NCBI GenBank assembly: GCA_027919835.1
Contig: JANVFP010000032.1
Coordinates: forward strand, 372,001 to 436,000
Reading direction: 5' to 3'
DNA length: 64,000 nucleotides
Source: Lentinula raphanica
Taxonomy: Eukaryota > Basidiomycota > Agaricomycetes > Agaricales > Omphalotaceae
Below the pieces are notes generated by a model. The model searched no databases. It was given only the letters and a program-made list of their open reading frames with translations, and had not been told where the DNA came from. A program made the translations under genes and the position numbers. How positions within the stretch are numbered: the first letter of the stretch is position 1; every line of letters starts with the position of its first letter. Positions 1 through 12,144 of this stretch are shown here, piece after piece.

Positions 1-2602
1 CAAAGCCTTGACCTGATAGACGGACCTGTCAAACATGAGAGCATTGAATACTGTTCTTCTGACATCGTGTTCGTCCAATGAGTAGTTTCTGTTTTGTTTT
101 TGTTGAACGTCCGCCATAAAAGGCAGCAAACCCGCGAAACCCTCGCGGTCGCCTGGTTCCACCATTTCCAGTTCTGCCGCGGCAAGCCAAAGTGATTTGA
201 TTTGTGAGCGTCGAAGATCGTCCATAGACAGAGATTGTTCTCGAGCGTAGTAGTACTGTTGCATGAGATGTAGGTGGTAACGGGGATGAATTTGTAGACG
301 GAATCGACGCATGAGATCGATAAGTGTGAAAGCGTAGTTGAGGGAGACTATGCCACTGGCGTGTTTTCTCCAATCTTGGGCAACTAAGAGTTGAGCAAAC
401 TTGTTGAAATGAGGGCGTACTGTGGCGGAAGGCTGTTCACTGAAGGTCTTGATAGCCAAATCTGTCGCCTGAATGGGGAGACCCAAGTCGAAATAAGTCT
501 GCCAGATAGAGCTCACATAGCTCGGAAATGGGACGTCGGAGAGCATGGTCGATTTCGCAACTTCGAGATATTGAGTGCATTCGTTCTTGCTGTCCTCCGA
601 AAGCGAACTTTCCTTGGCGGCGTTCATAATCGACTGAACAGCGGCGATGTTGGCGCGCGCGACTAACCACCTATCAGTTGTTCTGATTTCGATACCGTCC
701 TGGGCAGCAAATTCGACAAGTTTGGACCACACGTTGTTCAATTCCGGTAACGCATCCTTTTCCTGCGAAAGAGTCTCCAAGAGGGCTCGATAAGCTATGG
801 CATCTGGACGGGAGGGTACAGGAGAAGGATCAAAGGAGTGCCCAGGTGAGGAGGGTTGTACGATTAGGGTATTGAACCAGGTCAGTGCACTCTGATAGTC
901 GCCTGTGATAAATAGTGAGTACAGATTTAGAAATCATCATCAAACAATCGTACCTGAGGCACAAAAGCCAGCTATGATCGTGCTGTATGTGGAGGGGCCG
1001 GGGAAAGGAAGGTCGTTTTCATTAGTCGTAGTCGCAGATTGTCGAGGTTCCAACATTTCTTGCAATAACCCAACCGCCATATCAGGTTTACCACACTTGA
1101 AATAAGCCTCGATCATGACATTCCAAACACGAAGAGCAGGACGGGAAGAGCTCGGAGGCTCCTTGCCATCAGGAGAGCGCCATGTAATATTTCCGGCTGC
1201 AGCTTGCGCTCGGTATTCAGCAAAGACATCCTCCGCGGCGCTCAGTTCACCTGTCCGAGCAAAAGTCTGGATCATAGACTTGTATAGAACGGCGTAAGGA
1301 CGCAAGGAATGCTGTTCGACGGTCTCCCAGATCATGATAGCGATATCGACAGCACCGTAATGCGCACAGCAGCTCAAAAGGCTATTGAACAATTGGAACG
1401 GCAAACGCTGCGCGTGAGGTAGAGTACGGAGGATTTGGAAGAGAGACACGGCAGAGGCAAAGTTGTTTTCTTTCTCCAAAGTCTCTTTTCGTGCAAGATC
1501 CTCCTTGGAAAGAGCGACCTCGAAGGAAGGATGCAGGAGCCGTTGGGTTTTCAACTTTTGATCAATACCGTTCAGAGCCCAAGCGACTTCAGTATCCCGG
1601 TCGCAGTGGGCGAGAATGAGCGTGATGTGTGTGCGAACATTGGGATGAATGCCGAGAGTGATCATGGTGTTATAGAGATCCTGTATATCCGTCAAAGGAG
1701 AGCCTGAAGGTCGGGTATGATAGAGAGCCTCTAGAGCCGCGTTGAAATCTTCGAGCGAAGGTTCGACTAGCTTAGCAGAAAGAGCGACACGGAAATTGTT
1801 AACGGCTAGCAATGCAACCTCATGATCTCCAGATGAACGCGCATGAGTGAAGGCGCGATAATGTTCTGAGTGCTGAGGAGACGACGGAGAGTTTTCGGAC
1901 AGGACTGTGGATTTGGACGATGGATTTTCAGCAGCCGGGACGACAGGCGGAGGTGTGAGGGTATCGATAGGCGGGGAATCTGGCCGGGTGATGCTAGCGG
2001 TTGAGTTTCTACGAACCAAGGGAGAAGCGGGAGGTGCGAAATCGGGAGATGAAGTTGCAAGATCGTCCGTGGTGAGCGCCTCTGAAAATGCATGCTTGGA
2101 ACGGGCATGAAGTTGAACGGTGGAAAGAACGTTAAGCTTTTGGGCACGTTCTTGTGGCGTATATGATAGACTGTGGCTTCGGTAACGTCTTGGCTTTGGT
2201 TGGAGAGGCGCTGCAGGCTTAATGGCGACAATTTCCTCGAAATCATCACCTTGTATATGACTTGTATCATTAACGATGACTGGCTGAACTTGAGTCACTG
2301 CCCGCGAAGCGCCCTAGAGAAGCAGTGAGAAGAGTATCAAGGGCGGTTGCTGTGATACTTACGAGGTAACCATGAGTGAATCTGCTGCCTTTTGACCCAC
2401 CGCTGGCTTGGTCGAAGAAGTTATAGAGAGGCTTACTGGAGCCTTTATTTTGGTGGAAATAGTTGCTTCCGGGGGTAGTAGTTTTAGTAGAGGATGAGGA
2501 AGGCGTAGGCTGAAGATGGAGAGCATTTCTGATAGTTGGATTTTGACCAAAGGAGGTCACTATACGCGAAGTAGCGTATGCAACTTTTGGAAGGGGCAGC
2601 AT
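1..2602 (-). CDS. Pentatricopeptide-repeat (PPR) protein, C-terminus beyond left edge
   Basis: Spliced minus-strand gene with exons 2602-2363, 2313-954 and 902 to the window edge; both introns (2314-2362, 903-953) are GT-AG and keep the frame. About 834 residues are visible and no stop is reached. The ATG at 2602 is used because the longer frame upstream of it opens only with TTG. The N-terminus is basic and Ser/Thr-rich, like a mitochondrial presequence. A disordered Ser/Pro stretch follows, then helical repeats with PPR hallmarks such as NVMIEAYFKCGKPDMAVGLL, STIIAGFCASG and DYQSALTWFNTLI. PPR proteins bind organellar RNA, so a role in mitochondrial RNA processing or translation is inferred; which transcript is unknown. 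SCO1 lies 240 bp upstream on the same strand. Confidence 0.8.
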
Positions 2603-2842
2603 GGCCGCTGCTGCCAAGTTTGAACTTGGGAGTCAAATCAACGTCCGGCTTGAGAGAATTTTTATAAATCTAATGACCAAGCCGTACAAACGCGTCAGGC
2701 TCCGGACGGGATCGGAAACTTGTTACGAGATTTCCCGAACCAATCGTCACAACTCGGACTGCGCCACACAAGAGCAAAAAGAGTTTCTTCAGTAAGTATT
2801 GCGAGTGGGGTGTATTTTGACTGCTATCCTACGACAAGAGAT

Positions 2843-3889
2843 CTATTTACTCCATTCAACCACAAACTGTCTTATTTTGTCCACCATCTCATCTTTATCC
2901 GCTGCTTGACCAAACGCTTCGACAAATCTACCCTCAGGATCCATCAGATACACGAATATCGAATGGTCTACTAGATAGTCTCCCTTGGGATCGGCATCCG
3001 GAGGGGTTGAAAAGTATACGCGGTATGCCTTGCATACGGATTTTGTCTGTTGAAAGTCACCGACGAGACCGATGAAAGAAGGGTGGAAATCAGATAGATA
3101 AGTTCGAATAGTCGAAGGAGTATCTCTTGCTGGATCAACAGAAATGAAAACGGGTTGAAGCGGAAAATTAGGGTTTGATTGGGCTAGAGGAATTCCATTG
3201 AGGGTCTCCGTCTTACCAATGCATGAATGACAAGCCTTACCTAGTTCGTTGACAACGGCAGTAACTTTGTCTAATTCTGCAGGACAAATATCTGGACAGT
3301 TTGTAAAGCCAAAGTACACCAAAGACCATTTTCCGACAAGATCTTCATGGGTGAAGCGCTGTTCGGGGGAAGACGGCGGAGCGGTACAGTTGACTAAGGA
3401 GAAGGGACCGCCGACATGAGGCCGACCAAATGATTTTGACATTTTTTCTTGTTCTAAGGAATAGCGTATGAGCCTGAGATCAGTCTATTGTCGAGAGAGT
3501 GAGTGACATACCGCGTTGTTCGAGAAGCTTTGCTTTTTCATTGCGGAAATACCAGAAGAGACCGACACCTACAGCGATGAACAAAGCAGCTGAAGTGGGA
3601 GTGAACGCCTAGGTAAAATTTGAGCAATGTTCATGAGCAAAAGTTGAGATACTCTAACCCCAATGACATTGCGCTGAGGGCGAGGAGGTTCAGAGGATGA
3701 CTTGGATGATTGAGAAGGCTCAGATGAAGTTCCTACGCGTCTCTTCGTTTGTTGTGTTGGATTAATACATCTCTGAGATCGTACAAGTAGTCTGCCAGTA
3801 GAGAGAGGCCTAGCAATTGGACGAAGGAAAGAAAGCATAGGCCGGCCTAGACTCATTTCGGCAAATATTAATCCTTGCCTGCCACTCAT
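2843..3889 (-). CDS. SCO1: SCO1-type copper chaperone for cytochrome c oxidase
   Basis: Exons 3889-3659, 3608-3512, 3453-3241 and 3183-2843 encode 293 aa. SCO proteins sit in the mitochondrial inner membrane and deliver copper to the CuA site of cytochrome oxidase. Visible features are an Arg/Ser-rich presequence, one membrane segment near residues 78-100 (TSAALFIAVGVGLFWYF), the thioredoxin-fold copper motif NCPDICP (Cys162 and Cys166), the segment FISVDPARDT, and the conserved His254 in DHSIFVYL. All three copper ligands are present. Met12 and Met18 are alternative starts that would leave the presequence intact. Intron 3184-3240 is 57 nt, a multiple of three without a stop, so an unspliced reading adds 19 residues; the spliced form matches the family better. 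The stop lies 240 bp from the PPR start. Confidence 0.93.
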
Positions 3890-3938
3890 GCCTGCCGAAG
3901 TGTCTACACAGTGAAAGAGAGGATATCCAAAATTTTAT

Positions 3939-5954
3939 TCATGAAATTTCTACGAGAGGTAAAGAAGCCACAGTCATGTCAACATTCTCTTGCGTGAAAG
4001 TAGTGCTACCAACTTTCGCTGTCACATTCAAAAAGTTTACCGAGTTTGAGATATTGGTCGTAAAGAATGTGAATCCTCCTTCAGATGGATTGCTCTCGTC
4101 CACTTCCAGGTTGGCCGTAAGGATGACGGGCAAGTAAGGAGGTGTTGTGGTGTTTGCAAACGGGTTGAATGTGGTGACGGTTACTGTAGATGACGCATCT
4201 CCACGGACCTGTGACATAGCAAGTATTAGAGATATGCATTGATATCCCTCATGATCGTCCATACCGCTACAACGAGTTGCGTGAAAAATGTCGAAGCAGA
4301 CACAATTTGGCTGCGACTGTTATCGACGAAGATCGAATCCTGTTCGATCACAAACCCAGATCCTCCGTTGTCTTCGATAATGACGTCCGAGCCATCGTTT
4401 TCATTCACCTCGAACCAGAACTTGGAGATCGACGTAGCCGGATTGATAGTGGCATTGAACAGGTAGCGGGTTGCTGAGAGACCTTGTATGTTGCCAATAA
4501 CACTGAAGAAAACTTGTTAGTTATCGGTTGAAGATACAGTACAACCAGTAGATGGGCAGGATGATCCCTGTCTATCCGCCCAGAGCACAGTCACGGTGCG
4601 ATTGGGATTTTCACCCATGACCTGGAGGAAGTATGAAGGAAGTTGAAACATTAAGCTCAAGTGATCATTTGGTAATTAGACTGGCCACTCACTCGTAGTT
4701 TGGTAGTCATAAACAGATTGCCGTCCCAGTATGACAAGAAGGGCTGCGATACAACATAGTCGAACGGCTCTGAGATGGGTTGAGTGAGCGTCACGCCATT
4801 TGGTACAGTGTTTAACATCCGTTCAATGAGAGTTCCACAGGTTTTATTAAAAGTATCGGAGGAAAGAAGGCTGGCAAATAGGTAAGCAGATTGCCTTCCT
4901 TGAAGTAGTGAATATCAATGGCTTGAAATCACCTTTGCATGGTTGCATTCCCGTTGCTCGAGAAAATTCGAAAGTCGGACCTGGTAGTCACGTTCGGCCC
5001 AACGACGAGAACATTCTGAGTCGTGTTTTGCAAGTACTCTGATACAGTATGACTCTTGGATGAATTGTGGACAAGAGCGGCGAGCGAATGACTCACACTG
5101 CGTTGTCGAAATTGATAGTGGAGTCAAACGTTTGGAGAACGTCTTCAGAATCCACTACCACCAACGGAAAATCAACTTGTCTGACTCCACCAAGGGTATG
5201 TCCACACGCGACGAGGGATATCATCTCCGTAGGAGTGAAGCCTTGACGCCGAAATGATTCTGTATGCGAAGCAAGATCCTGTTGAGGCTCTGGAACCGTT
5301 GCAGGACCGGCCTCGGTCGCATCGATGCGTCCTGCACTAAAGGGAATAAGGGGTCCTCCACATGCTGCGACACCAAGTATGGCTCCTAAAGCCATTGTAT
5401 CCGCCACTGTTTAGAGGTCAGTGAATGTCGATTAAAAAATCGCGTTGAGAGAATACATACTCCCAAAAAACGGAGCAATGACATTGAACGATTTGCCAAA
5501 ATCAGTCAATGAATCGACCATGCCTCGGCCAACATTCTGTGCAATCACAATCTTCATACGAGCCGTTGATTTTTGAGTTTAGCAATGCGTACCTGTGGTC
5601 GATTAAGCTCGTATTGGATGGATGCATCTAATCCTCCAGTTCCATCGTCAACATTGTGTGTCGACATGTCATGATACGCCTAATCCGAAGCAGTATCTCA
5701 TTATCATCCTCCTATAAGAAACCACGATGGCAAATTGTACTCACAATACGAAGCCATTGCGCAGGGATAGTCGTTTCCACACGCACAGGACAATTTTGTG
5801 CAAGTTCAGTCAATGATCCTTCGTAAAGCTGTTTTTCCGCATATGCCAGTTGAACGTTCGGCCATGATTGAAGCGTCGAGAAACTGTGCACATGACTAGC
5901 CAAGGCTAAGGTTTTGAGTACTGATGCATTTGAGATGCTAAAAACTCGAATCAT
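3939..5954 (-). CDS. Heme peroxidase, hybrid ascorbate/cytochrome c peroxidase-like, secreted type
   Basis: Nine exons fit: 5954-5745, 5679-5593, 5536-5461, 5406-5097, 5052-4933, 4870-4693, 4621-4546, 4512-4265 and 4208-3939 (524 aa). The distal pocket is WLRIAYHDMSTHN (Arg69, His73), followed by DDGTGGLDASI. The proximal ligand is in LVACGHTLGGVR (His194). These residues predict an active plant-type peroxidase oxidising substrates with hydrogen peroxide. The C-terminal half is a Thr/Asn-rich beta-type region seen in the basidiomycete members of this group. The start is uncertain: the ATG at 5954 gives only a weak signal peptide, and a separate 5' exon between 5955 and 6664 is possible. Intron 4513-4545 is only 33 nt, which makes that junction suspect. 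The 3' end is 49 bp from the SCO1 start. Confidence 0.82.
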
Positions 5955-6751
5955 ATGGAGGTAGTTGGGTGCTTTGCTCGGTCGAATCCTGGTCACTTAA
6001 ATATGCCAGAAATCGATCCAGTCCTCGAACATGAAATCAACTCGACGAGGACAAAACTCGCCGCTACAAAGAGATATCGAGTTAGCCTCGAAACCATTGT
6101 AATAGATTTCAACTCACTGTTTAGCGTGTCTAGGCACCAACGACCTGGTATTTGTATGGGAGCCGAATGGAAATAATTGGGCGTCCTTTGCTTGTGAAGG
6201 GTGATTTACCAGGATTTGCCGTGTTATAACAGTCTCAGTATAATAACTTATGCATGTCAATGTCTAACCGGAGTCCCCACTGGAAAATCATCATAAAAGT
6301 ACCCGTCAGGAGTAATGAGTTTGGATAATCTCATCCTATGGATGATATCCTGTAGTACACACCCTGAGCTAGACTCTAGAAGGCACGATATTGCTGCAAT
6401 CGATATAATGAGAGCGATAGATTGATTGGACGCGGAGAACTCAATAAAAACACGGACCCAGTTGAAGTCCTCCGATTCTACTGATATCATTTGTGTTCTT
6501 TTCGTTGATGTCGCGTCACAAAGCATGGTCTGTCTTCTCCTCGATAGAAAACGGATTTGAGAGTATAAAAGTAGACTGAGCAGTGAGCTTGGGAACAACA
6601 TATAAAAACGACGTTCATGCAAGTTGGAAGTCAAAGCATGCTCAAAATAGGAGTTTGAGGACATGATGTCGCCACTCAGGTCACGTTTCCAAATTCATTT
6701 GAATGCGAAGTCCCCTTAGTAACTCTTTCTGATTCTCTATCCTCACCTACG
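5955..6751. other. Divergent intergenic region between peroxidase and ATG7
   Basis: The peroxidase (minus) and ATG7 (plus) point away from here, so it should hold both promoters. A minus-strand frame at 6257-6664 contains a hydrophobic stretch beginning MLFPSSLLSLLLYSQ that could be a signal-peptide exon of the peroxidase, but no splice path to 5954 is convincing. No other gene is seen. Confidence 0.4.
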
Positions 6752-9362
6752 ATGGCTCCAACCATTGTACAGTTTACACCCCTTCCATCTCTCACCCATC
6801 CCTCATTTTGGCACAAACTAACCGAACTCAAGTTGGATGTACTCAAGCTTAGCGACGCTGAAGTTGATATCACTGCAACTTATCGAGTGGGAAGGTTGAT
6901 CGAAGATCGCGAAAGTGGTCCTGGCGCCTTTGTTGGTGTTGGAGGCAGTGTTGGTGTCGATGAGGAAAGCTTTGGTCAGGGTTATTCATCGTACGCGTAC
7001 TTTGAACGTTCGTGTCTCGTCGCTCACACGATTCTCAGTCTTGCCCTAGGCTCTGCTGTGGCGAAAGGTGTGGTGAAGAACTACAATACTATTGAGGAGT
7101 TCAAGGCTGCAGATAAATCCAAGCTATTCAATGAAGCAGCAGACAAGGTAATATCGAGAACTGATCGTGGTATTGGATACTTGAATTACATACACAGATC
7201 TGGACCTCGATTCTCGATACGCGTTCAACAACGCTGCTCAATTCGTTTCTCCTCATTACCTACGCCGATCTAAAGAAATACAGATACTACTACTGGTTTG
7301 CTTTCCCAGCATTCACGAGTACTCCTGCTTGGCACATCGACGCAAGTCCAGGCTGGATTAGCGCAGGGTCTGTCAAATCACACTTGTCCAATGAGCAAAT
7401 GCAGGCTATCTATGATCAGCTTCATTCTGGGAATCAGCACCTTCCATATTTTTTAATTCGGTCGTCTAGCTCTAATGGCATCAGTGTGGCCCCAGTCGAG
7501 GACTACAATCCAAACACAGATACTTCCGAGTCCACGACGATCGGCTTCATCGATCCGTCAGCTCAGCCTCAGAACCCCGGTTGGCCCCTTCGTAATCTCC
7601 TGGCTTACTTTAGAGCTCTATATTCTCAATCTACATCCCAGCTGAGAATTCTTTGCTGGAGAGACGCAGAAATCCCTAGAGGAGAGGAAGAATGGAAGAG
7701 TCGAGTCGGCACAGTCTTTTTGGAACCTGATGGTGCCCCGATCATTGATAGTCATGTTACGACGCGTCCCAATGCCGTAGGATGGGAAAAGAACGTTCAA
7801 GGCAAGTTAGGGCCTAGGATGGCAGATCTTGCTCCCATGATGGATCCTGTCAGGCATGTCGCTGTCCTCCTTCTCTTTTTATGTTTTATAATTTGATTCC
7901 AGGCTAGCAAATCAAGCCGTAGATCTCAATTTGAAACTCATGCGATGGAGAATCCTTCCAGAGTTGGATTTGGAAAGAATTGCAGCAACGAAGTGTCTTC
8001 TCCTAGGTGCTGGCACGTTGGGATGTTATGTAGCGAGATGTTTGATGGTAACATTTTTAGCAAAATATTCTACGACTCGTGGGTTTTATTTCGTTTTCAC
8101 AGGGTTGGGGTGTACGCACAATCTCGTTTGTCGATTCATCCAGGGTCTCGTTTTCGAACCCGGTCAGACAACCTCTGTTCAAGTTCGAAGATTGCTTGAA
8201 TGGAGGGAGACCAAAAGCAGAATGTGCAGCGGAGCGATTGAAAGAAGTCTGGCCCGGAATTGTAAGTGAATTTTCTCTTATTATTTGAAGTGTTCTACAG
8301 ATTTGGGAATTGTAGAATGCTACAGGATATACATTATCCATTCCTATGCCTGGACATCCCATTCCTGCTTCTCCGCCATCGGTGCTGGAGCAAACAAAGA
8401 AAGACGTGCGCAAGTTAGAGGAGCTCATCGCTGAGCATGACGTGGTGTACCTACTGATGGATTCAAGAGAGAGTCGTTGGCTTCCTACGGTGATTGCTCG
8501 AGCTAAGGATAAGGTACGTGTGGTGACAAACTTGTGTGATGGTTTCTGTATATCTTCATGGTTGCTCTGTACAGCTTGTCATGAACGCCGCTCTGGGATT
8601 CGACAGTTTCCTTGTGATGCGACACGGGGCACGCCCTGAACAAGGTAGCATGGATCAAAAAGACGAGTTAGGTGGTTCCAAGAAGAACCTGGGATGTTAT
8701 TACTGCAACGATATCGTTGCGCCAGCAGATGTGATCCTTGCACTCCGATTTCTGAGGACATGAAAACTCATCATCATCTTCTAGTCATTGACCGACAGAA
8801 CGTTGGATCAGATGTGCACCGTCACTCGACCAGGGCTGGCGTCGATGGCAGCATCAACTGCTGTGGAGTTGATGATGAATGTTCTACAGCATCCACAAGG
8901 GTACGTGCTGACAAATAGTGTGAAGAAAACATCTGACGGAGATGGTGCTCTAGAATTCGCGCTCCGGCTCCTCGTCCTACGAACGCTAGCATGGCAGACA
9001 ATCAGTATGACGACCACGGAGAAGGCACAAGCGTGCTTGGATTGATTCCTCATCAGTTAAGGGGTTATCTGGCCCAGTTCCGCAATTTGCATATCGTAGG
9101 CGCTGCCTATGACCGCTGTACTGGCTGTAGCGAAACAGTGCGTATTCTTAAAATTTATCTTTGAGCCCAGCCAACGTGATTGCGCTGCGTCTAGGTCCTT
9201 AAAGCATATGAATCCCAAGGATTTGACATGATGCTGAATGCGTTCAATGACCCCAAGTATCTTGAACGGCTCACAGGCCTAGACAAATTGTATGAAGATG
9301 GCGAAAAGGCGCTTGAGGACGTACAGTGGGTCGAAGAAGAGGAAGGCGATGATGATTTTTGA
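6752..9362 (+). CDS. ATG7: ATG7, E1-like autophagy activating enzyme
   Basis: Ten exons: 6752-6990, 7039-7147, 7198-7853, 7903-8047, 8103-8261, 8316-8513, 8575-8730, 8785-8900, 8954-9137 and 9195-9362 (709 aa). ATG7 adenylates Atg8 and Atg12 and passes them to Atg3 and Atg10 in the cytosol. The N-terminal domain shows [10 protein letters not shown] and GWPLRNLL. The E1 domain shows the nucleotide-binding loop GAGTLG (370-375), [17 protein letters not shown], paired zinc-binding cysteines in GCYYC (543, 546) and CTGC (648, 651), and the catalytic Cys565 in [10 protein letters not shown]. The acidic tail EEEEGDDDF is typical. Intron 7854-7902 uses a GC donor (AG then GCATGT), the only choice that keeps the conserved frame. 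It converges on the bL34m gene. Confidence 0.97.
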
Positions 9363-9591
9363 TACGATCTTGTATATGTACTTAATGATTTCTACGACAT
9401 TACGAAGGTGAGGTTCGAGGACAGCCGTGCGGAATTTGCAAAATATGGTCGAGAATAGTGTAAGCCCGGGATGGAGAATACTTTTGTCACTTGTGAATAT
9501 GCGAACAAACTGCCCAGGTTCTAGGATGAATGATATGTACTTGCAAATTATCAGTTGGAAAACCATCAGCTCACCCTTTCCCAACTCAGAG

Positions 9592-9975
9592 TCAATGACT
9601 GAGGTATTTCCGACCCTTGGATAACCTTCGCGCCAGAATTCGTCTACCACCCTTGCTTCGTTTTCTAGCGAGAAATCCGTGCCTCCGCTTCCGTTTTCTC
9701 TGAGACGGCTGATATTCCGCGCCAAACGAACGATATCGGACGGTCAACATGGACCCAAGTGTTGGTGAGGGAGCCAAAGAGGGAAAACGAAGAGATGACA
9801 ATAAGGAAGGAGGGTTCGTTACAGGATTCGGTAGGCAGAATGGTTGGCGGACAAATGCGGATGCAGCCAGTGAAGGCTGACGAGCAATGGTGGGTCTAAC
9901 CACGGTTGAGACCTTTGTCGATGCATATAGAGGACGAGAGAGGAGTTGAACCAGAGCACTGGGTATTCGAGGCAT
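9592..9975 (-). CDS. MRPL34: Mitochondrial large-subunit ribosomal protein bL34m
   Basis: A single-exon gene of 127 aa. The last ~45 residues are the bL34 core, with [20 protein letters not shown] followed by the Arg/Lys-rich helix [20 protein letters not shown]. The ~80 residues before it are a basic, Ser/Ala/Pro-rich mitochondrial presequence. The protein is a small component of the mitochondrial ribosome large subunit. The gene lies tail-to-tail with ATG7, with 229 bp of nothing recognisable between, and 242 bp downstream of the SEC61 stop. Confidence 0.93.
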   Translation of the reverse strand: MPRIPSALVQLLSRPLYASTKVSTVVRPTIARQPSLAASAFVRQPFCLPNPVTNPPSLLSSLRFPSLAPSPTLGSMLTVRYRSFGAEYQPSQRKRKRRHGFLARKRSKGGRRILARRLSKGRKYLSH

Positions 9976-10217
9976 GTTGCCTGATCACTGTTCAAAGTCA
10001 ACGTTAACGCTCAAGCGCTCAACGTCGTTTAAATTTGGCGCTCGCAAACAGTATTCCTCAAAAATTCTTGCTTCCAATAATTAGAATCGTCAACGTCTGT
10101 TCCAGTTTTACCAAAGGCTATTTCATATACAGTATTCGATGTAATGACTATTGCCGTATGTCGAACCACCGGACGTGCATTTATATAAATTACTCGCGTC
10201 ATTATTCAAGGCTAGAA

Positions 10218-11968
10218 TCATAGCAAATCTCCAAGTGCAGCAATTTCGGGACCTCCAGATTCCCTCATGCCGATTTCCCAATCTGTAAGACGTATGAGTT
10301 TGAGGGTAAGAATGGGGACGAAAGTAGCTTACAGCTGTAGATAATGGTGACGGCCATGAGAATACCAGTTCCGCTCCCGATAGCGCCCATCAGGTCTGCA
10401 GCAACGGATAACAGACCAAGGATTGCACCACCAAACGCAGCTGCAGTGGGTATCACTCGTTTGAGCTCCTTGTACATCGAACCTTCTCGATGTCCAGCCA
10501 TAACCTGGAGTTGGAGTTAGTCGCTGAAGTTTCCAATTAGATCAGGTTATTGACATACCATTTGTTGATCTTTGAGTTGCTTCGCGACATCTCTTGGCCC
10601 ACTTCCTGAGACTTCGATCCAGGTTTTGCTAAAGAGAGCGCAGGCAGAAAGCATGAATGCAATGTAGATCGCGGTGTGGATAGGATCAACGACTGCCTCG
10701 CGGAAAGTGTGGGGAGGCGACATATAGTATGCAATACCAGAAGTAGCAACCAATTGAGGGGAGTCTTCCATAGGCTAGCATATCAATGATCAGTGGAAAA
10801 GAAGGGCTCACAGGATGATTCGAAAACCCACCTCCCACACACCGAGGAGTTTGACCAAGATATTGGTGGGGAAACGGGTGGCGAGCATTTGACTGACGAT
10901 GAAGACATTGCTGGTCAAAGCACTCTCAAGCATGATGGGCATGTTGCTCGTGTAGAAAAGCTTCACGGGGTAGCTTCCTCGTTGACCACGGAACCGGTTA
11001 CTCTTTACAGGAATTTCAATTCGGAAACCCTGAAGGTAAATCACGACGGCGAAGATGACGACAGTGGCAATGAGGTTCATGACATTAGGAAGACGGTCCC
11101 TCCAGAAAGCTTCGCGCAAGGCCCGGCCTTTATCATTCCAAGTGAAGAGTAGGTGGAACAATGCGACGATAGCACCTTCAAATTCCGGTCCTCGGCCAGT
11201 ATTGATAGTCGTGGGCGAAAAGGCTTTCCAGACGATGGATTCACAAATGTTGGTAGCAATGAAGAGGGAGATACCGGATCCAAGTCCATAACCCTTTTGC
11301 AAAAGCTCGTCAAGAAGAATGACGATCAGAGCAGCTGAAACCAGTTGTATTATCAGCAGGAGGCAGACACCTGCGCCCAATTCACGAGGGAGTCCATAAA
11401 GACCTGTGAGGACATAGACTGTCGCTTGACCGAGAGCAATAATGAGAGCAAAGACTAGCAAACAGTTCAGCAATCATTGTGAAGGAAGTAAGAGTATCAT
11501 ACGTTTTTGAGCACCGCTAAACAACGCCCTATCCTCTTTCAGACTGAAGTCGACCTCAATCAAGTTGGCGCCAGCAAGCAGTTGCATAATCATTCCGGAC
11601 GTTATGATAGGACTGATACCAAGTTCCATAAGAGTACCCCGATTGGATGCGAGAATGACACGCATCCAGTAGAGAGGGTCGGACGAGTCGGAAGACATGA
11701 TACCATAAAGAGGAACTTGAGAGCAGACAAGGAAAATAAGGAGTGTGACCGCCGTCCATAAGACTTTTTGATTAAAAGGGACCTACGAACACGAAAGAGT
11801 TAGAGACCATTTGAGGAATAGCTAGTACAAAAAATTACCTTTCTATCCGGCGAAGAGACCTCTGGTAAAATAGGAAGGAACGGCCGAACAAGATTCAAAA
11901 ACCGAACTGCAAGCAAGCATTGAAGAGTGGCACAGAGAAAGAAGAGATGGAAACTTACAGCCGCTCAT
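10218..11968 (-). CDS. SEC61: SEC61 alpha, ER protein translocation channel
   Basis: Seven exons: 11968-11959, 11906-11839, 11782-11503, 11454-10832, 10774-10559, 10504-10333 and 10282-10218 (477 aa, the usual length). It forms the membrane pore for co-translational protein import into the ER. Signature segments include [20 protein letters not shown] at the N-terminus, [57 protein letters not shown] and [20 protein letters not shown]. Hydrophobic segments fit ten membrane spans. The first exon is only 10 nt (ATGAGCGGCT), common in genes for this conserved protein but easily missed by gene finders. The start lies 176 bp from the divergent CLASP gene. Confidence 0.97.
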
Positions 11969-12144
11969 CTTTTGTGGTGGAAGTTGACGATAAAGTAAAG
12001 ATACAGTTGGCGAATTTGAAGGCAGACGTGGCACAGCGACGGTCTAAGAGCTTGTACGTAATATAGACGATCACGTGCACAGAACCACAACGTTAGCTTA
12101 GTCAGAGAATGCGCGCTTCGCGAATCATCCTTCTAACCTTCAAC
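11969..12144. promoter_or_regulatory. Putative shared promoter region of SEC61 and CLASP
   Basis: Only 176 bp separate the two divergent start codons, so the basal promoters of both genes must lie here or overlap the other gene's 5' end. No clear TATA box is seen. The inference rests on spacing alone. Confidence 0.4.

Noticed and set aside
6257..6664. A 135-codon minus-strand gene upstream of the peroxidase
   Set aside because: No domain, lies in a divergent promoter region and overlaps TATA-like sequence; it could at most contribute a peroxidase 5' exon.
12109..12144. Upstream ATG for the CLASP gene
   Set aside because: In frame but adds 12 residues in weak context; ATG 12145 has a better context and starts at the first helix.
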